A stretch of DNA of 64,000 bases from an uncultured Treponema sp. GTDB taxonomy: Bacteria > Spirochaetota > Spirochaetia > Treponematales > Treponemataceae. The stretch is from NCBI GenBank assembly GCA_947167345.1, contig CAMVHR010000002.1:1-64000 (forward strand), read 5' to 3'. The notes under the pieces are model-generated. The model was not told where the DNA came from. It worked only from the letters and a program-made list of their open reading frames with translations, and ran no database searches. Made by a program: the position numbers and the translations under genes. This document shows positions 16,941 through 24,911 of the stretch, piece after piece; within the stretch, counting starts at the first letter, position 1; each line of letters begins with the position of its first letter.

Positions 16941-18171
16941 ATGGAAGAAAATCTTGACCACTCTCAAATAGATATGCTCTGGAAAGAGCTTGCAAAAAAG
17001 ATTGCCAGAAAAATCCTTCCCAAAAAGGTAAAGAAAGCTCTTAAAATTTTGATGAACAGTGGATTTAGAGGACTTTTTATTGCCATAAAACAGCATAATG
17101 AAAAGAAAAAAATTGATTCAAAGACTAAGTTTTGGAAAAGACGACATGGCTTTCATATTAGTCCTCTTGCTTTCGGAGTGACAGACAGTGCCTACTGTAT
17201 GCAGAAGAATTATGACTTTCCAAAGAAAATAAAATTCAGCATCATTGTACCCCTATACAATACACCGAAAGATTTTTTGCGGGAAATGATAGGCTCGGTA
17301 TTGTTCCAGACGTATGAAAACTGAGAACTTTGCCTTGCCGACGGAAGCGATGCAAGCCACAAGTATGTACAGAAAGTTTGTAGAAAAATTGCACACAAAG
17401 ACAACCGCATAAAATACAAGAAGCTTTCCCATAATGGCGGAATCAGCGAAAACACTAACGACTGCACAAAGATGGCTATCGGAGATTTCATCAGCCTGCT
17501 GGATCATGATGATCTTTTGCATCCGTCGGCTCTATTTGAAACAATGAAGGCAATCTGCGAAAAGAATGCCGATTTTGTGTATACCGATGAGGCAGTCTTT
17601 AAAAGTCCCAACCTGCATGAAATAATTTGGACAGATTTTAAGCCCGATTTTGCACCGGATTACTTTTACAGCATAAATTACATCTGTCATTTTACTTCGT
17701 TTAAGCGTTCTATGCTCGAAAAACAGGCGGATTCAATTCCGAATGTGACGGTGCTCAGGATTTTGACATGTTCTTAAGGCTTTCAGAAATTGCACTGCAC
17801 ATCGTGCATGTTCCAAAGTGCCTGTACTACTGGCGTGCTTCTCCAAGTTCCACTGCAAGTTCTTCCTGTGCAAAGGTCTATACCACAGTTGCAGGTCAGA
17901 AAGCCTTGCAACATCACTTTGAAAGGGTCGGAATCCCTGTCAAAGTCCTTACTACAAAAGTACCCAATACCTACCGCATAGTTTATCCTATAGAGGGGAA
18001 GCCGGGGATTGGAAGATACACCAGAAAAGCAGGCTCGATTTAATAGTGAAATCAACAGATTGTTACAGCTGTGGGGAAATGAGATTGCAGCAGGAGATCC
18101 GTTCTACAATCCGAACCTTACCCATAAAACAGAAGATTTTGCCGTTACAGGCGATGTATTTTCGAATGTCT
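16941..18171 (+). pseudogene. Decayed GT2-type glycosyltransferase
   Basis: The conserved FSIIVPLYNTPKDFLREMIGSVLFQTYEN reads into a TGA where Trp is expected (YEN-stop-ELCLADGSD). The frame continues through SLLDHDDLLHPSAL, DFVYTDE and DFKPDFAPD, then needs a 1-base shift near 17730 to reach GFNSECDGAQDFDMFLR. After RIVYPIEGKP most of the second catalytic domain is missing. A third shift joins EDTPEKQARFNSE...DPFYNPNLT, the C-terminus of large rhamnan-type transferases. A nonsense change, a frameshift and an internal deletion make it non-functional. GGAG precedes the original ATG at 16941. Confidence 0.9.
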
Positions 18172-18228
18172 GATGCCAGCGTCGATAGCGGCTTGTGGCT
18201 TATTTTTCAATTTTCTTCCTTTAATTAC

Positions 18229-18257
18229 TTGTCAATTCTTCATATATCTGCTACATT
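18229..18257 (+). promoter_or_regulatory. Candidate promoter of the EIIC gene
   Basis: TTGTCA and TACATT are separated by 17 bases, about 120 bases before the start codon at 18379. Confidence 0.35.
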
Positions 18258-18378
18258 CTGTTCATGCCGTAAAATGCGGCTTTCCTTAGATTATACGTTT
18301 GCGATTAATGGTCTTGTCCAAATCACCAAGTATGTCAAAAAATTCCCTTAACATCTTTTTTTTCTCATGGAGGACGTT

Positions 18379-19458
18379 ATGAACAAGTACGTCAAGCGTT
18401 ATCTTGTTGACGCTCTGGGTGGAATGGCACTTGGTCTTTTTTCCACACTCATCATTGGTCTGATAATTGGTCAGATTGGAAAATTCTTTCCTGCCACAGC
18501 CGCAGGTCTTTTCCTTATTAAGATAGGTCAGTTGCTTACAGTCTTTACTGGTGCAGGCATTGCAGTCGGTGTAGCCCACTCACTTGGTGCTCCAAAACTT
18601 GCCGTTTATGGAAGCATCCTTACTGGTACTGTAGGTGCTTATGCTCCTAAGTTTGTGGCAGCCATTGCAGAACAATCTACAGCATTTATTACTGAATCAG
18701 GAGCCGTACTTCTTGCAGGTCCTGGAGACCCACTTTCTGCATTTGTTGCGGCTCTTGCTGGTGCAGAGCTTGGTCGGCTTGTTTTCGGAAAGACAAAGGT
18801 TGACATTCTTGTTGTTCCTGCCGTAACAATCATTACTGGTGCTCTTGTTGCAGTTGTCTTTGGTCCGCCTCTTGCAACTGCTGCAAAGTGGCTTGGACAG
18901 GCAATCAACATGGCTACAGAACTGCATCCATTCTGGATGGGAATAATACTTAGTGTTGTAATGGGATGCATCCTTACACTGCCAATTTCTTCTGCTGCCA
19001 TTGCAATCATGCTTGGCATGACAGGACTTGCGGGGGGTGCTGCTACTGCTGGATGTTCTGCACAGATGATAGGTTTTGCAATCATCAGCTTTAAAGACAA
19101 CGGCTTTAATGGACTTTTTGCACAGGGAATTGGAACTTCAATGCTTCAGATTCCAAACATTGCAAAGAATCCTCTTATATGGGTTCCTGCTACACTTGCT
19201 TCTGCAATTACGGGGCCTATAGCTACATGCATTCTTAAAATGAAGACTCTTCCTGCTGGTGCCGGAATGGGTACGAGCGGACTTGTCGGTCAGATAATGA
19301 CGTTCCAGGCAATGGCAGGGGAAGAAGCTGCGTGGGTTATCATTGTAAAGATGCTGTTCATTGACATTCTGCTTCCTGCTGCATTGAGCTATGTAATTTA
19401 CAGGTTCATGAGGACTAAGGGCTGGATAAAAGACGGCGACATGAAGCTTTCGGCATAA
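18379..19458 (+). CDS. PTS EIIC-like membrane transporter (PTS_EIIC_2 family)
   Basis: A 359-residue, eight- to ten-helix membrane protein rich in Gly and Ala. Segments such as GAGIAVGVAHSLGAPKLAVYGSILTG, LAGPGDPLSAFVAALAGAELGRL and LPAGAGMGTSGLVGQIMTF belong to the stand-alone EIIC family often annotated as a PTS sugar transporter or regulator. No EIIA, EIIB, HPr or EI gene is in the window, so phosphotransfer partners are unseen. I chose the ATG at 18379 because GGAGG lies 5 bases before it. Its substrate is unknown. Confidence 0.82.
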   Translation: MNKYVKRYLVDALGGMALGLFSTLIIGLIIGQIGKFFPATAAGLFLIKIGQLLTVFTGAGIAVGVAHSLGAPKLAVYGSILTGTVGAYAPKFVAAIAEQSTAFITESGAVLLAGPGDPLSAFVAALAGAELGRLVFGKTKVDILVVPAVTIITGALVAVVFGPPLATAAKWLGQAINMATELHPFWMGIILSVVMGCILTLPISSAAIAIMLGMTGLAGGAATAGCSAQMIGFAIISFKDNGFNGLFAQGIGTSMLQIPNIAKNPLIWVPATLASAITGPIATCILKMKTLPAGAGMGTSGLVGQIMTFQAMAGEEAAWVIIVKMLFIDILLPAALSYVIYRFMRTKGWIKDGDMKLSA

Positions 19459-19474
19459 AAATAAGGTTTTATAA

Positions 19475-19509
19475 AAATGTCCGGTTTACAGCCGGACATT
19501 TGACTTTTT
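19475..19509 (+). terminator. Terminator after the EIIC gene
   Basis: AAATGTCCGG and CCGGACATTT pair as a 10-bp stem, followed by TTGACTTTTT. The same T-rich stretch also forms the -35 of the azlC promoter. Confidence 0.8.
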
Positions 19510-19527
19510 GAGCCTTTCTGATACAAT
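19500..19527 (+). promoter_or_regulatory. azlC promoter overlapping a terminator
   Basis: TTGACT and TACAAT are separated by 16 bases with TGA before the -10. TACAAT ends 7 bases before the ATG at 19535 and itself contains the upstream in-frame ATG at 19526. Transcription would therefore start at or next to 19535, giving a leaderless mRNA. Confidence 0.6.
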
Positions 19528-19534
19528 GCCTTTT

Positions 19535-20209
19535 ATGAATTTAGTAGTTGCAAAAAAAGCCTTCATACAGTCAATTCCTGTGTTTGCAGGTTACATTGTG
19601 CTTGGAATGGGATTCGGCATTTTTATGAATGATGCAGGATTCGGCGTTTTGTGGACTTTTGCAATGAGCACTTTCATTTATGCAGGTTCAATGCAGTATG
19701 TTGGCATCGGTCTTTTGACAGGCGGAGCTTCTGTAATTACAACTATTGTAACGACTATTATGGTAAATGCACGGCATCTTTTTTACAGCATTTCAATGCT
19801 CGGTCGTTACAATAAATCCGGCAAGTACAAACCTTATCTGATTTTTTCGCTGACAGACGAAACTTACTCCCTTCTTTGTAATGACAGCTCTGAAGACAAG
19901 TTGCTCTTCTTTTTGGTGTCTCTTTTCAATCACTGTTACTGGATAACAGGAAGTGTTCTGGGGTGTCTTTTGGGAGATTTCTTGCCATTTGCCACAAAGG
20001 GAATTGAATTCAGCATGACGGCCCTTTTTGTCGCTTCTTTTACCCAGCAGTGGATTTCTGCTGAAACTCATATTCCGGCCGTGGCAGGAGTGGCAGGAAC
20101 TCTTGCCTGTCTTTTGATTTTTGGATCAGAGCATTTTTTAATTCCGTCCATGATTGTCATAATCCTGACGCTTACGCTGCTGAGGAGCAGACTGGAGGTG
20201 GAACAGTGA
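19535..20209 (+). CDS. azlC: AzlC-family branched-chain amino acid exporter subunit
   Basis: Polytopic protein of 225 residues with AzlC hallmarks: FIQSIPVFAGYIVLGMGFGIFM at the N-terminus, FIYAGSMQYVGIGLL, MVNARHLFYSISML and FSLTDETYSL. AzlC pairs with small AzlD proteins to export branched-chain amino acids or analogues across the inner membrane. The start is placed at 19535 rather than 19508 or 19526, because the predicted -10 overlaps the earlier codons and no Shine-Dalgarno exists. azlD overlaps the stop by 4 bases. Confidence 0.92.
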   Translation: MNLVVAKKAFIQSIPVFAGYIVLGMGFGIFMNDAGFGVLWTFAMSTFIYAGSMQYVGIGLLTGGASVITTIVTTIMVNARHLFYSISMLGRYNKSGKYKPYLIFSLTDETYSLLCNDSSEDKLLFFLVSLFNHCYWITGSVLGCLLGDFLPFATKGIEFSMTALFVASFTQQWISAETHIPAVAGVAGTLACLLIFGSEHFLIPSMIVIILTLTLLRSRLEVEQ

Positions 20210-20529
20210 GCATGACAATGCACTCAATTCTTTTAATTGTACTGATGGCTGTATTTACAATGCTCCTGCGCTTTTTGCCTTTTTTTGTGTTTAAAGGCAA
20301 AATACCTGCATATATAGAATATTTGGGAAAGGTTCTACCACAGGCAATCATTGGAATGCTCGTTGTTTACTGTCTTAAAGATACAAAAGTTTTTACATAT
20401 CCGTTTGGAATTTGTGAACTGCTTTCCGTGGCTGACATCGTCTTAATGCAGTGGTGGAGACGTAATTCATTATTGAGCATTCTTTCTGGTACTGTTGTTT
20501 ATATGATTTTGGTGCAGGTTGTGTTTTAG
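20206..20529 (+). CDS. azlD: AzlD-family exporter subunit
   Basis: 107 residues with four predicted helices, including LLRFLPFFVFKGKIPAYIEYLGKVLPQAIIGMLVVYCLK, the usual AzlD arrangement. It starts with GTG inside the azlC stop (GTGA), so translation is coupled. It forms the small partner of AzlC. Confidence 0.9.
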   Translation: MSMTMHSILLIVLMAVFTMLLRFLPFFVFKGKIPAYIEYLGKVLPQAIIGMLVVYCLKDTKVFTYPFGICELLSVADIVLMQWWRRNSLLSILSGTVVYMILVQVVF

Positions 20530-20556
20530 TTTGCGTGTTAATTGCAAGCAAAAGCG

Positions 20557-21735
20557 TCATGAGTCTCCGTTTCGTTTTTCCTCATACATTTTTTTGTCGG
20601 CGGCCGCAAGAAGCGTCTTGAAATTGCGATACTCCGGTTTGTAACGTTCAAAGCCAATGCTTACAGTAACCATATATGTAAGATTCTTTTGCGTACATTT
20701 TTTTTCAACGCAGTCTTTTATCATTTCACAGAACCACTCGGCAGACTTGTCATCAATGAACATTCCTCCGATTACAAATTCATCGCCTCCAAAGCGGCAC
20801 AGCATGCACTTGTCTGCATAGAATGTACAGGCATCGCGAAGAGCGTCTGCAACAACAATCAGGGCATTGTCCCCTTCGGCATGACCATAAGTATCATTTA
20901 TGGACTTGAATTTATTTACATCGGCAATAAACAGGTAAAGACCTGTAGAGGAATGTGTTTCCTGACTGTTAATATTCTGAATGTGCTTGAAAAAGAATTT
21001 TTCACCTTGCTTGCGGTTGTTAATGCCTGTCAGGGCATCGAGTGAAACTTGATCCCTCATCTGCATTACGTAGAAAAGCAGTATTGAAATTGTAAGTCCT
21101 ATGGAAACCGAAGGTATTTCGTAATTGACAAGGTGAATGTATCCGCCTGAAAAAACAGGAATTGCATACAGGGCAATTGTAATGCAGAATCCTTTGCTTG
21201 GTTCGTTTTCCGGTCGGAATGCCATTATGAGTCCCCTTATCGTACTGAGAATGAGGTCTCCGATTATGACGCACATGCACGGAACGTACAGGAGTTCTGG
21301 ATGAAGAATTCCTTCTCTGTCAATGGAAAACAGAATGTTTGTCCATGGGTTTGTTATGATTATGGCCATGATAATCCAGAACACTACGTATGGAACGATC
21401 ATGGACGGTATGCGGTGTTTTGAAACGATTTCGAGGTTTAAATTCAATAGAAGGAACATGCAGAAAGAGCATGCGTTTATGCAACAGTAGAGAAATACGT
21501 TGCTTATCATTCGTGTGGCATGAGTCCTAGGAAGAATGCCTTCATAGACAAATATCCACACAATGTCAATCAGACAGAATACAAGAAGCATGATCATCAG
21601 GTTTATCTGATACCACCTGTTTCTGTTTCTGTCTGCATCAATAAGAGTTGTATACAGCAAGATTGCAATTATTACAAAACAGAAAGCGTCTGTCAGAGTA
21701 TAAAAAAATGCAGTCGTCTGTGCTACTGTGTTCAC
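20557..21735 (-). CDS. Membrane-bound diguanylate cyclase (GGDEF)
   Basis: 392 residues. About six or seven hydrophobic helices fill residues 10-220. A GGDEF domain follows with DALTGINNRKQGEKFF, FIADVNKFKSINDTYGHAEGD and the intact CRFGGDEF active-site loop. It should make c-di-GMP at the membrane in response to an unidentified signal. The product-inhibition I-site (RxxD upstream of the GGDEF loop) is absent: the positions hold Ala and Cys. It starts with GTG 3 bases after the pyrE stop and is therefore co-transcribed with pyrE. Confidence 0.9.
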   Translation of the reverse strand: MNTVAQTTAFFYTLTDAFCFVIIAILLYTTLIDADRNRNRWYQINLMIMLLVFCLIDIVWIFVYEGILPRTHATRMISNVFLYCCINACSFCMFLLLNLNLEIVSKHRIPSMIVPYVVFWIIMAIIITNPWTNILFSIDREGILHPELLYVPCMCVIIGDLILSTIRGLIMAFRPENEPSKGFCITIALYAIPVFSGGYIHLVNYEIPSVSIGLTISILLFYVMQMRDQVSLDALTGINNRKQGEKFFFKHIQNINSQETHSSTGLYLFIADVNKFKSINDTYGHAEGDNALIVVADALRDACTFYADKCMLCRFGGDEFVIGGMFIDDKSAEWFCEMIKDCVEKKCTQKNLTYMVTVSIGFERYKPEYRNFKTLLAAADKKMYEEKRNGDS

Positions 21736-21738
21736 TCT

Positions 21739-22443
21739 CTATTTTGCTCCCCATTCCTCATAATAGGCATCGATTTCTTTTTTGATGCCATCAGTTATGA
21801 TGCCATCAGTTATAATATTATTGGAATTATCAGGTTTATAAAGATAGTCAATGACTTCCTTCATTGAAACGATTGCACGTGCTGGAAATCCATAACGGTC
21901 TGTAATGGAATCGAGCGCGCTCTTATCTGTATCCTGTGCTTTTTCCATGCGGTTCAAGCTGACCATCTCGCCCACAATAGTTATATCGTTTTTATCCTGC
22001 ACCTGTGAGTAGATTACAGGAACAGTCTCGTCAATTGATTTTCCTGAAGTTGTAACATCTTCTATAATGACAATGCGGTCTCCTTTCTTTATGTCACTTC
22101 CAAGAAGCATGCCTTTGTCCGCACCGTGATCTTTTGCTTCCTTGCGGTTTGAACAATATCGGATTTCTTTATTGTAAAGCCGGCTGTATGCAATGACTGT
22201 TGCTACGCTTAAAGGAATGCCCTTGTAGGCAGGCCCAAAAAGAACATCAAAATCATCACCGAAATTTGCATGTATTGCCTGTGCATAAAATTCTCCGAGT
22301 CTGGAAAGCTGGCTTCCTGTAACGTAAGCTCCTGCGTTCATAAAAAAAGGAGAATGTCTTCCGCTCTTAAGTGTGAAAGAGCCAAACTTCAACACTTTGC
22401 TCTCTACCATAAAGTCAATAAAATCTTTCTTGTACTGATCCAT
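21739..22443 (-). CDS. pyrE: Orotate phosphoribosyltransferase
   Basis: It converts orotate and PRPP to OMP in de novo pyrimidine synthesis. The PRPP-binding loop is RIVIIEDVTTSGKS and the N-terminal substrate segment FTLKSGRHSPFFMNAG is complete. At about 234 residues it is slightly longer than many homologues. Part of the excess is a C-terminal in-frame duplication (ITDGI twice). I prefer the ATG at 22443, with TATACT 6 bases upstream, over the track's 22461. It is divergent from ttcA, with 45 bases between the two start codons. Confidence 0.94.
   Translation of the reverse strand: MDQYKKDFIDFMVESKVLKFGSFTLKSGRHSPFFMNAGAYVTGSQLSRLGEFYAQAIHANFGDDFDVLFGPAYKGIPLSVATVIAYSRLYNKEIRYCSNRKEAKDHGADKGMLLGSDIKKGDRIVIIEDVTTSGKSIDETVPVIYSQVQDKNDITIVGEMVSLNRMEKAQDTDKSALDSITDRYGFPARAIVSMKEVIDYLYKPDNSNNIITDGIITDGIKKEIDAYYEEWGAK
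21784..21813. repeat. 15-bp in-frame tandem duplication in pyrE
   Basis: GATGCCATCAGTTAT occurs twice in immediate succession and encodes ITDGI twice near the C-terminus of PyrE. Being a multiple of three, it preserves the frame. Confidence 0.95.
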
Positions 22444-22449
22444 ATTTTT

Positions 22450-22455
22450 AGTATA
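22450..22455 (-). promoter_or_regulatory. pyrE -10 element, leaderless geometry
   Basis: TATACT on the minus strand ends 6 bases before the ATG at 22443. The extension is GGA rather than TGn. No Shine-Dalgarno is visible. Confidence 0.5.
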
Positions 22456-22473
22456 TCCCATTTTGTTCCATTG

Positions 22474-22482
22474 TGCTACATT
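22474..22482 (+). promoter_or_regulatory. ttcA extended -10, leaderless geometry
   Basis: TGC-TACATT ends 6 bases before the ATG at 22489 without a Shine-Dalgarno. A recognisable -35 is lacking, as expected for extended -10 promoters. Confidence 0.45.
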
Positions 22483-22488
22483 TATATT

Positions 22489-23196
22489 ATGCCACAGCCA
22501 TTTTTATTCAGTGTAATAGACAAAGCCGTTTATGACTACAAGATGATTGAAGACGGAGACCGAATTCTTGTAGGTGCTTCTGGAGGAAAAGATTCAACGG
22601 TTCTGATTCAATATCTTTCAAACCGCATGAGGCGGCATGGCGAACATTTTTCATTTACTGCCATGCATGTTCAGACGGAAATAACGCCTCCGCTCAACAA
22701 AGAACTTTCCGCTTTATTTGACAGCTGGAATGTTACGCCTGAAACACTGGACGTAAACGTGCTGGGCAGACTAAAACCTGGTCGCAAAATGAACTGCTGG
22801 TGGTGTTCATGCCAGAGGCGGACGGAGCTTTTGTCTTATGCCCTAGCCAACGGTTATAACAAACTCGCATTAGGACATCATCTCGATGACATTCTTGAAA
22901 CACTGCTCATGAATATGATAAACAAAGGTCAGCTTGCCACCATGGCTCCGCGTATGCAGTACAAGAATTATCCGCTCACAGTCATACGCCCCTTGTGCTA
23001 TGCAGATGTTGATTCGATCATAGACTACGCAGAGAAGAGTGGCTTTAAAAGTGCCACCTGCACATGCACATATCAGGATAACTCTGGCAGAAAGGATGCA
23101 CGAGGCAAACTTGATGTATTGACAGACGGTGACCCTTTGAAAAAAAAGAGGATGCTTGCTTCGTTAAAAAATATTTATCCGGAATATTTACCGTAA
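22489..23196 (+). CDS. ttcA: tRNA 2-thiocytidine biosynthesis protein TtcA-like
   Basis: The PP-loop ATPase motif GASGGKDSTVL is at about residue 30. The CWWCSCQRR cysteines at about 105, which hold the Fe-S cluster or relay sulfur, and the LALGHHLDDILETLLMNM segment define the TtcA branch. It thiolates C32 of certain tRNAs using ATP. The product has 235 residues, somewhat short compared with proteobacterial TtcA. The ORF track extends 73 codons upstream into pyrE; that is rejected. A broken second copy lies at 29.0-29.4 kb. Confidence 0.9.
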   Translation: MPQPFLFSVIDKAVYDYKMIEDGDRILVGASGGKDSTVLIQYLSNRMRRHGEHFSFTAMHVQTEITPPLNKELSALFDSWNVTPETLDVNVLGRLKPGRKMNCWWCSCQRRTELLSYALANGYNKLALGHHLDDILETLLMNMINKGQLATMAPRMQYKNYPLTVIRPLCYADVDSIIDYAEKSGFKSATCTCTYQDNSGRKDARGKLDVLTDGDPLKKKRMLASLKNIYPEYLP

Positions 23197-23228
23197 ACTG
23201 TAGGAGAGGAAAAATTAGTCCGACATGC

Positions 23229-23595
23229 TGCCATTTGTATAACTACAGCTCAAACAATCCTGTGAGGTATGTTGATCCAATGGGATTGTATATTGTGATT
23301 TGAGGAAAGTGCAAATCTTCTAGAAAAAGAAGCTTCTTTTACTGGATATATTGTAACTGCCATAGATGTTGGAAAAGCTTCTACGAATCCAAATTTTGAT
23401 ACTGTTAGTGATGCTGTTATAGATATTATTGGTCTTATGGGGCCAGAAGGAGCTGTTGTCAGTATTTATCTTTCTGTTTCAAAAAAGACTTCTAAGAATC
23501 TTGCAGAATTGTTTGTAACATTTGGATACGAATATGAAAAACAAATTTTAAATAATTGGAGTCGTAGTTTAGTAGGTATAGACATTAAGAGGTGA
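23229..23595 (+). pseudogene. RHS-repeat protein C-terminal tip, frameshifted
   Basis: Reading LYNYSSNNPVRYVDPMG gives the conserved end of an RHS/YD-repeat core, then a TGA at 23301. One base of shift opens a second frame from about 23299 (FEESANLLEKEASFTGY...) to a TGA at 23595. It encodes about 97 residues including IDIIGLMGPEGAVVSIYLSVS. This arrangement matches an RHS core followed by a variable C-terminal effector domain. The core upstream is gone and no start is available, so it is a displaced, silent tip. The base composition is more AT-rich than ttcA. Confidence 0.75.
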
Positions 23596-23601
23596 AAATG
23601 T

Positions 23602-23868
23602 ATGAAAAGTGTAAAATTTAGGATAGCAGGATGCATTGGATTGTTGATATGGGCGGATAGTCTTTTATTAATTGATTTTTTTATTGATTCTCAACTTTTT
23701 TCAAAATTTCTTCCTATTGGTTTTGGATTAGGCGTTTGTATAGCTACTGCATGTTCATTTATAATGAGTCGAAACTATGATGCAGATGATAATTTAGACA
23801 GGGAATTTATAACCATAGAAATATTTCTTTTAATAATTTTAGTTGTTTTATTGATTTTTCGGAGATAA
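23602..23868 (+). CDS. Small three-TM protein, possible cognate immunity protein
   Basis: 88 residues with three hydrophobic segments (about 7-29, 34-55, 68-86). GAGGTG lies about 7 bases before the ATG, and the gene starts 7 bases after the RHS tip ends. In RHS loci the gene directly after the variable tip is usually the immunity gene; here that is an inference from position only. I recognise no family. Confidence 0.6.
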   Translation: MKSVKFRIAGCIGLLIWADSLLLIDFFIDSQLFSKFLPIGFGLGVCIATACSFIMSRNYDADDNLDREFITIEIFLLIILVVLLIFRR

Positions 23869-24052
23869 GGCAACAAATATTATCACAGTATACTAAAAAA
23901 TAAACTCAAAACCCATATTCCAATTCATGGAATATAAGGTATAATATCAAAAAAGAGCTGTCGGGGAATGGCTGAAGCAAAAGAAAAACACAACGTAAAA
24001 GACAGCGTGTTAGTAACTGATGTTAATTCTCAGCAAATTGAGGTGAATATTA
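23869..24052. other. AT-rich interval with an unsupported 35-codon ORF
   Basis: An ATG at 23968 opens a 35-codon frame (MAEAKEKHNVKDSV...) ending at 24075, overlapping the next lipoprotein-like start. It has no Shine-Dalgarno and no recognisable family. I regard it as possible debris of the RHS region. Confidence 0.3.
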
Positions 24053-24219
24053 ATGAACAAATTAATAAAGATTAGTTTTATAGCCATATTTGTAATGTTG
24101 TTTTTAGTTTTCTCTTGTTTTCCTAAAAAAAGCTCTAGAGAATTAAAAAACTCTAGAGAAATTTCTACATACAGATATATTATAGGAGGTACAGAAGGAA
24201 ATACTATTAATTTTCTTTC
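24053..24219 (+). pseudogene. Truncated lipoprotein N-terminus
   Basis: A Lys-start leader, hydrophobic core and lipobox (FLVFSC) are followed by about 30 residues. The frame then runs into unrelated EAL-coding DNA at about 24219 and ends out of frame. GAGGTG lies before the ATG. Only the signal and a stub of the mature protein survive. The junction marks a rearrangement breakpoint. Confidence 0.6.
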
Positions 24220-24783
24220 GTGTTCCGCAAGGCCGCATGCTTCATAGTCAAGCTCATCAAGGACACGGATTCCGACATCATCCTGTGCACGAATGTTTCA
24301 GTAATGCACCTGATGAAAAACAACTTCATTGAAGAGCTACAGGAAATCGTACAGGAAAGCGGCCTTGCTCCAAGCCACTTTGAAGTGGAAATAACGGAAT
24401 CAATCATGATAGAGTCTGCCGAAAAGGCGTTGAAATGCATAAACGAAATCAAAAAGATGGGCATAAAGATTGCCATCGATGACTTTGGCACGGGCTATTC
24501 TTCACTCAGCTATCTGAACAAGTTCCCGGTAGACATGCTCAAAATCGACAAGTCATTCATCGATGTCATGAAGTCCAGTGAATCATCGCGGCAGTACGTT
24601 GCCACCATCATCTCCATCGGTCACGTACTCAATCTTGATGTCATATCCGAAGGTGTCGAAACGGAAGACCAGCTCGAAACGCTCAAAACGATTGGATGCG
24701 ACTACATCCAGGGCTACTTGTGGGGTCGTCCATTGCCGCCGGAGGAAGCAGAAATGCTGGTAAAAGCTTCTCTAAAAAGCTAA
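24220..24783 (+). pseudogene. EAL-domain (c-di-GMP phosphodiesterase) C-terminal fragment
   Basis: The fragment holds the second two-thirds of an EAL domain: NVSVMHLM, VEITESIM, IDDFGTGYSSLSYL, DMLKIDKSFI, VISEGVETEDQ and GCDYIQGYLWGRPLP. The N-terminal part with the EAL motif itself and the first metal ligand is missing. Homology begins abruptly at VFRKAACFIVKLIKD. The GTG at 24220 is simply the first possible codon after the junction. Without the first third the domain should not be catalytic. The C-terminus is intact. Confidence 0.85.
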
Positions 24784-24911
24784 TATTTCCTTACACAGCA
24801 AACATTTATAAAAAAAACAACCCCCTCTCCATTTTTTTCTTGACATCATGTTTACATTATGAAACAATTATTATTTGCAGAATCTTCTGACAGAATTATA
24901 TAGGAGCATTT

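Noticed and set aside
22270-22488. N-terminal extension of ttcA in the ORF track
   Set aside because: It lies antisense within pyrE and does not resemble TtcA; the ATG at 22489 gives the normal N-terminus.
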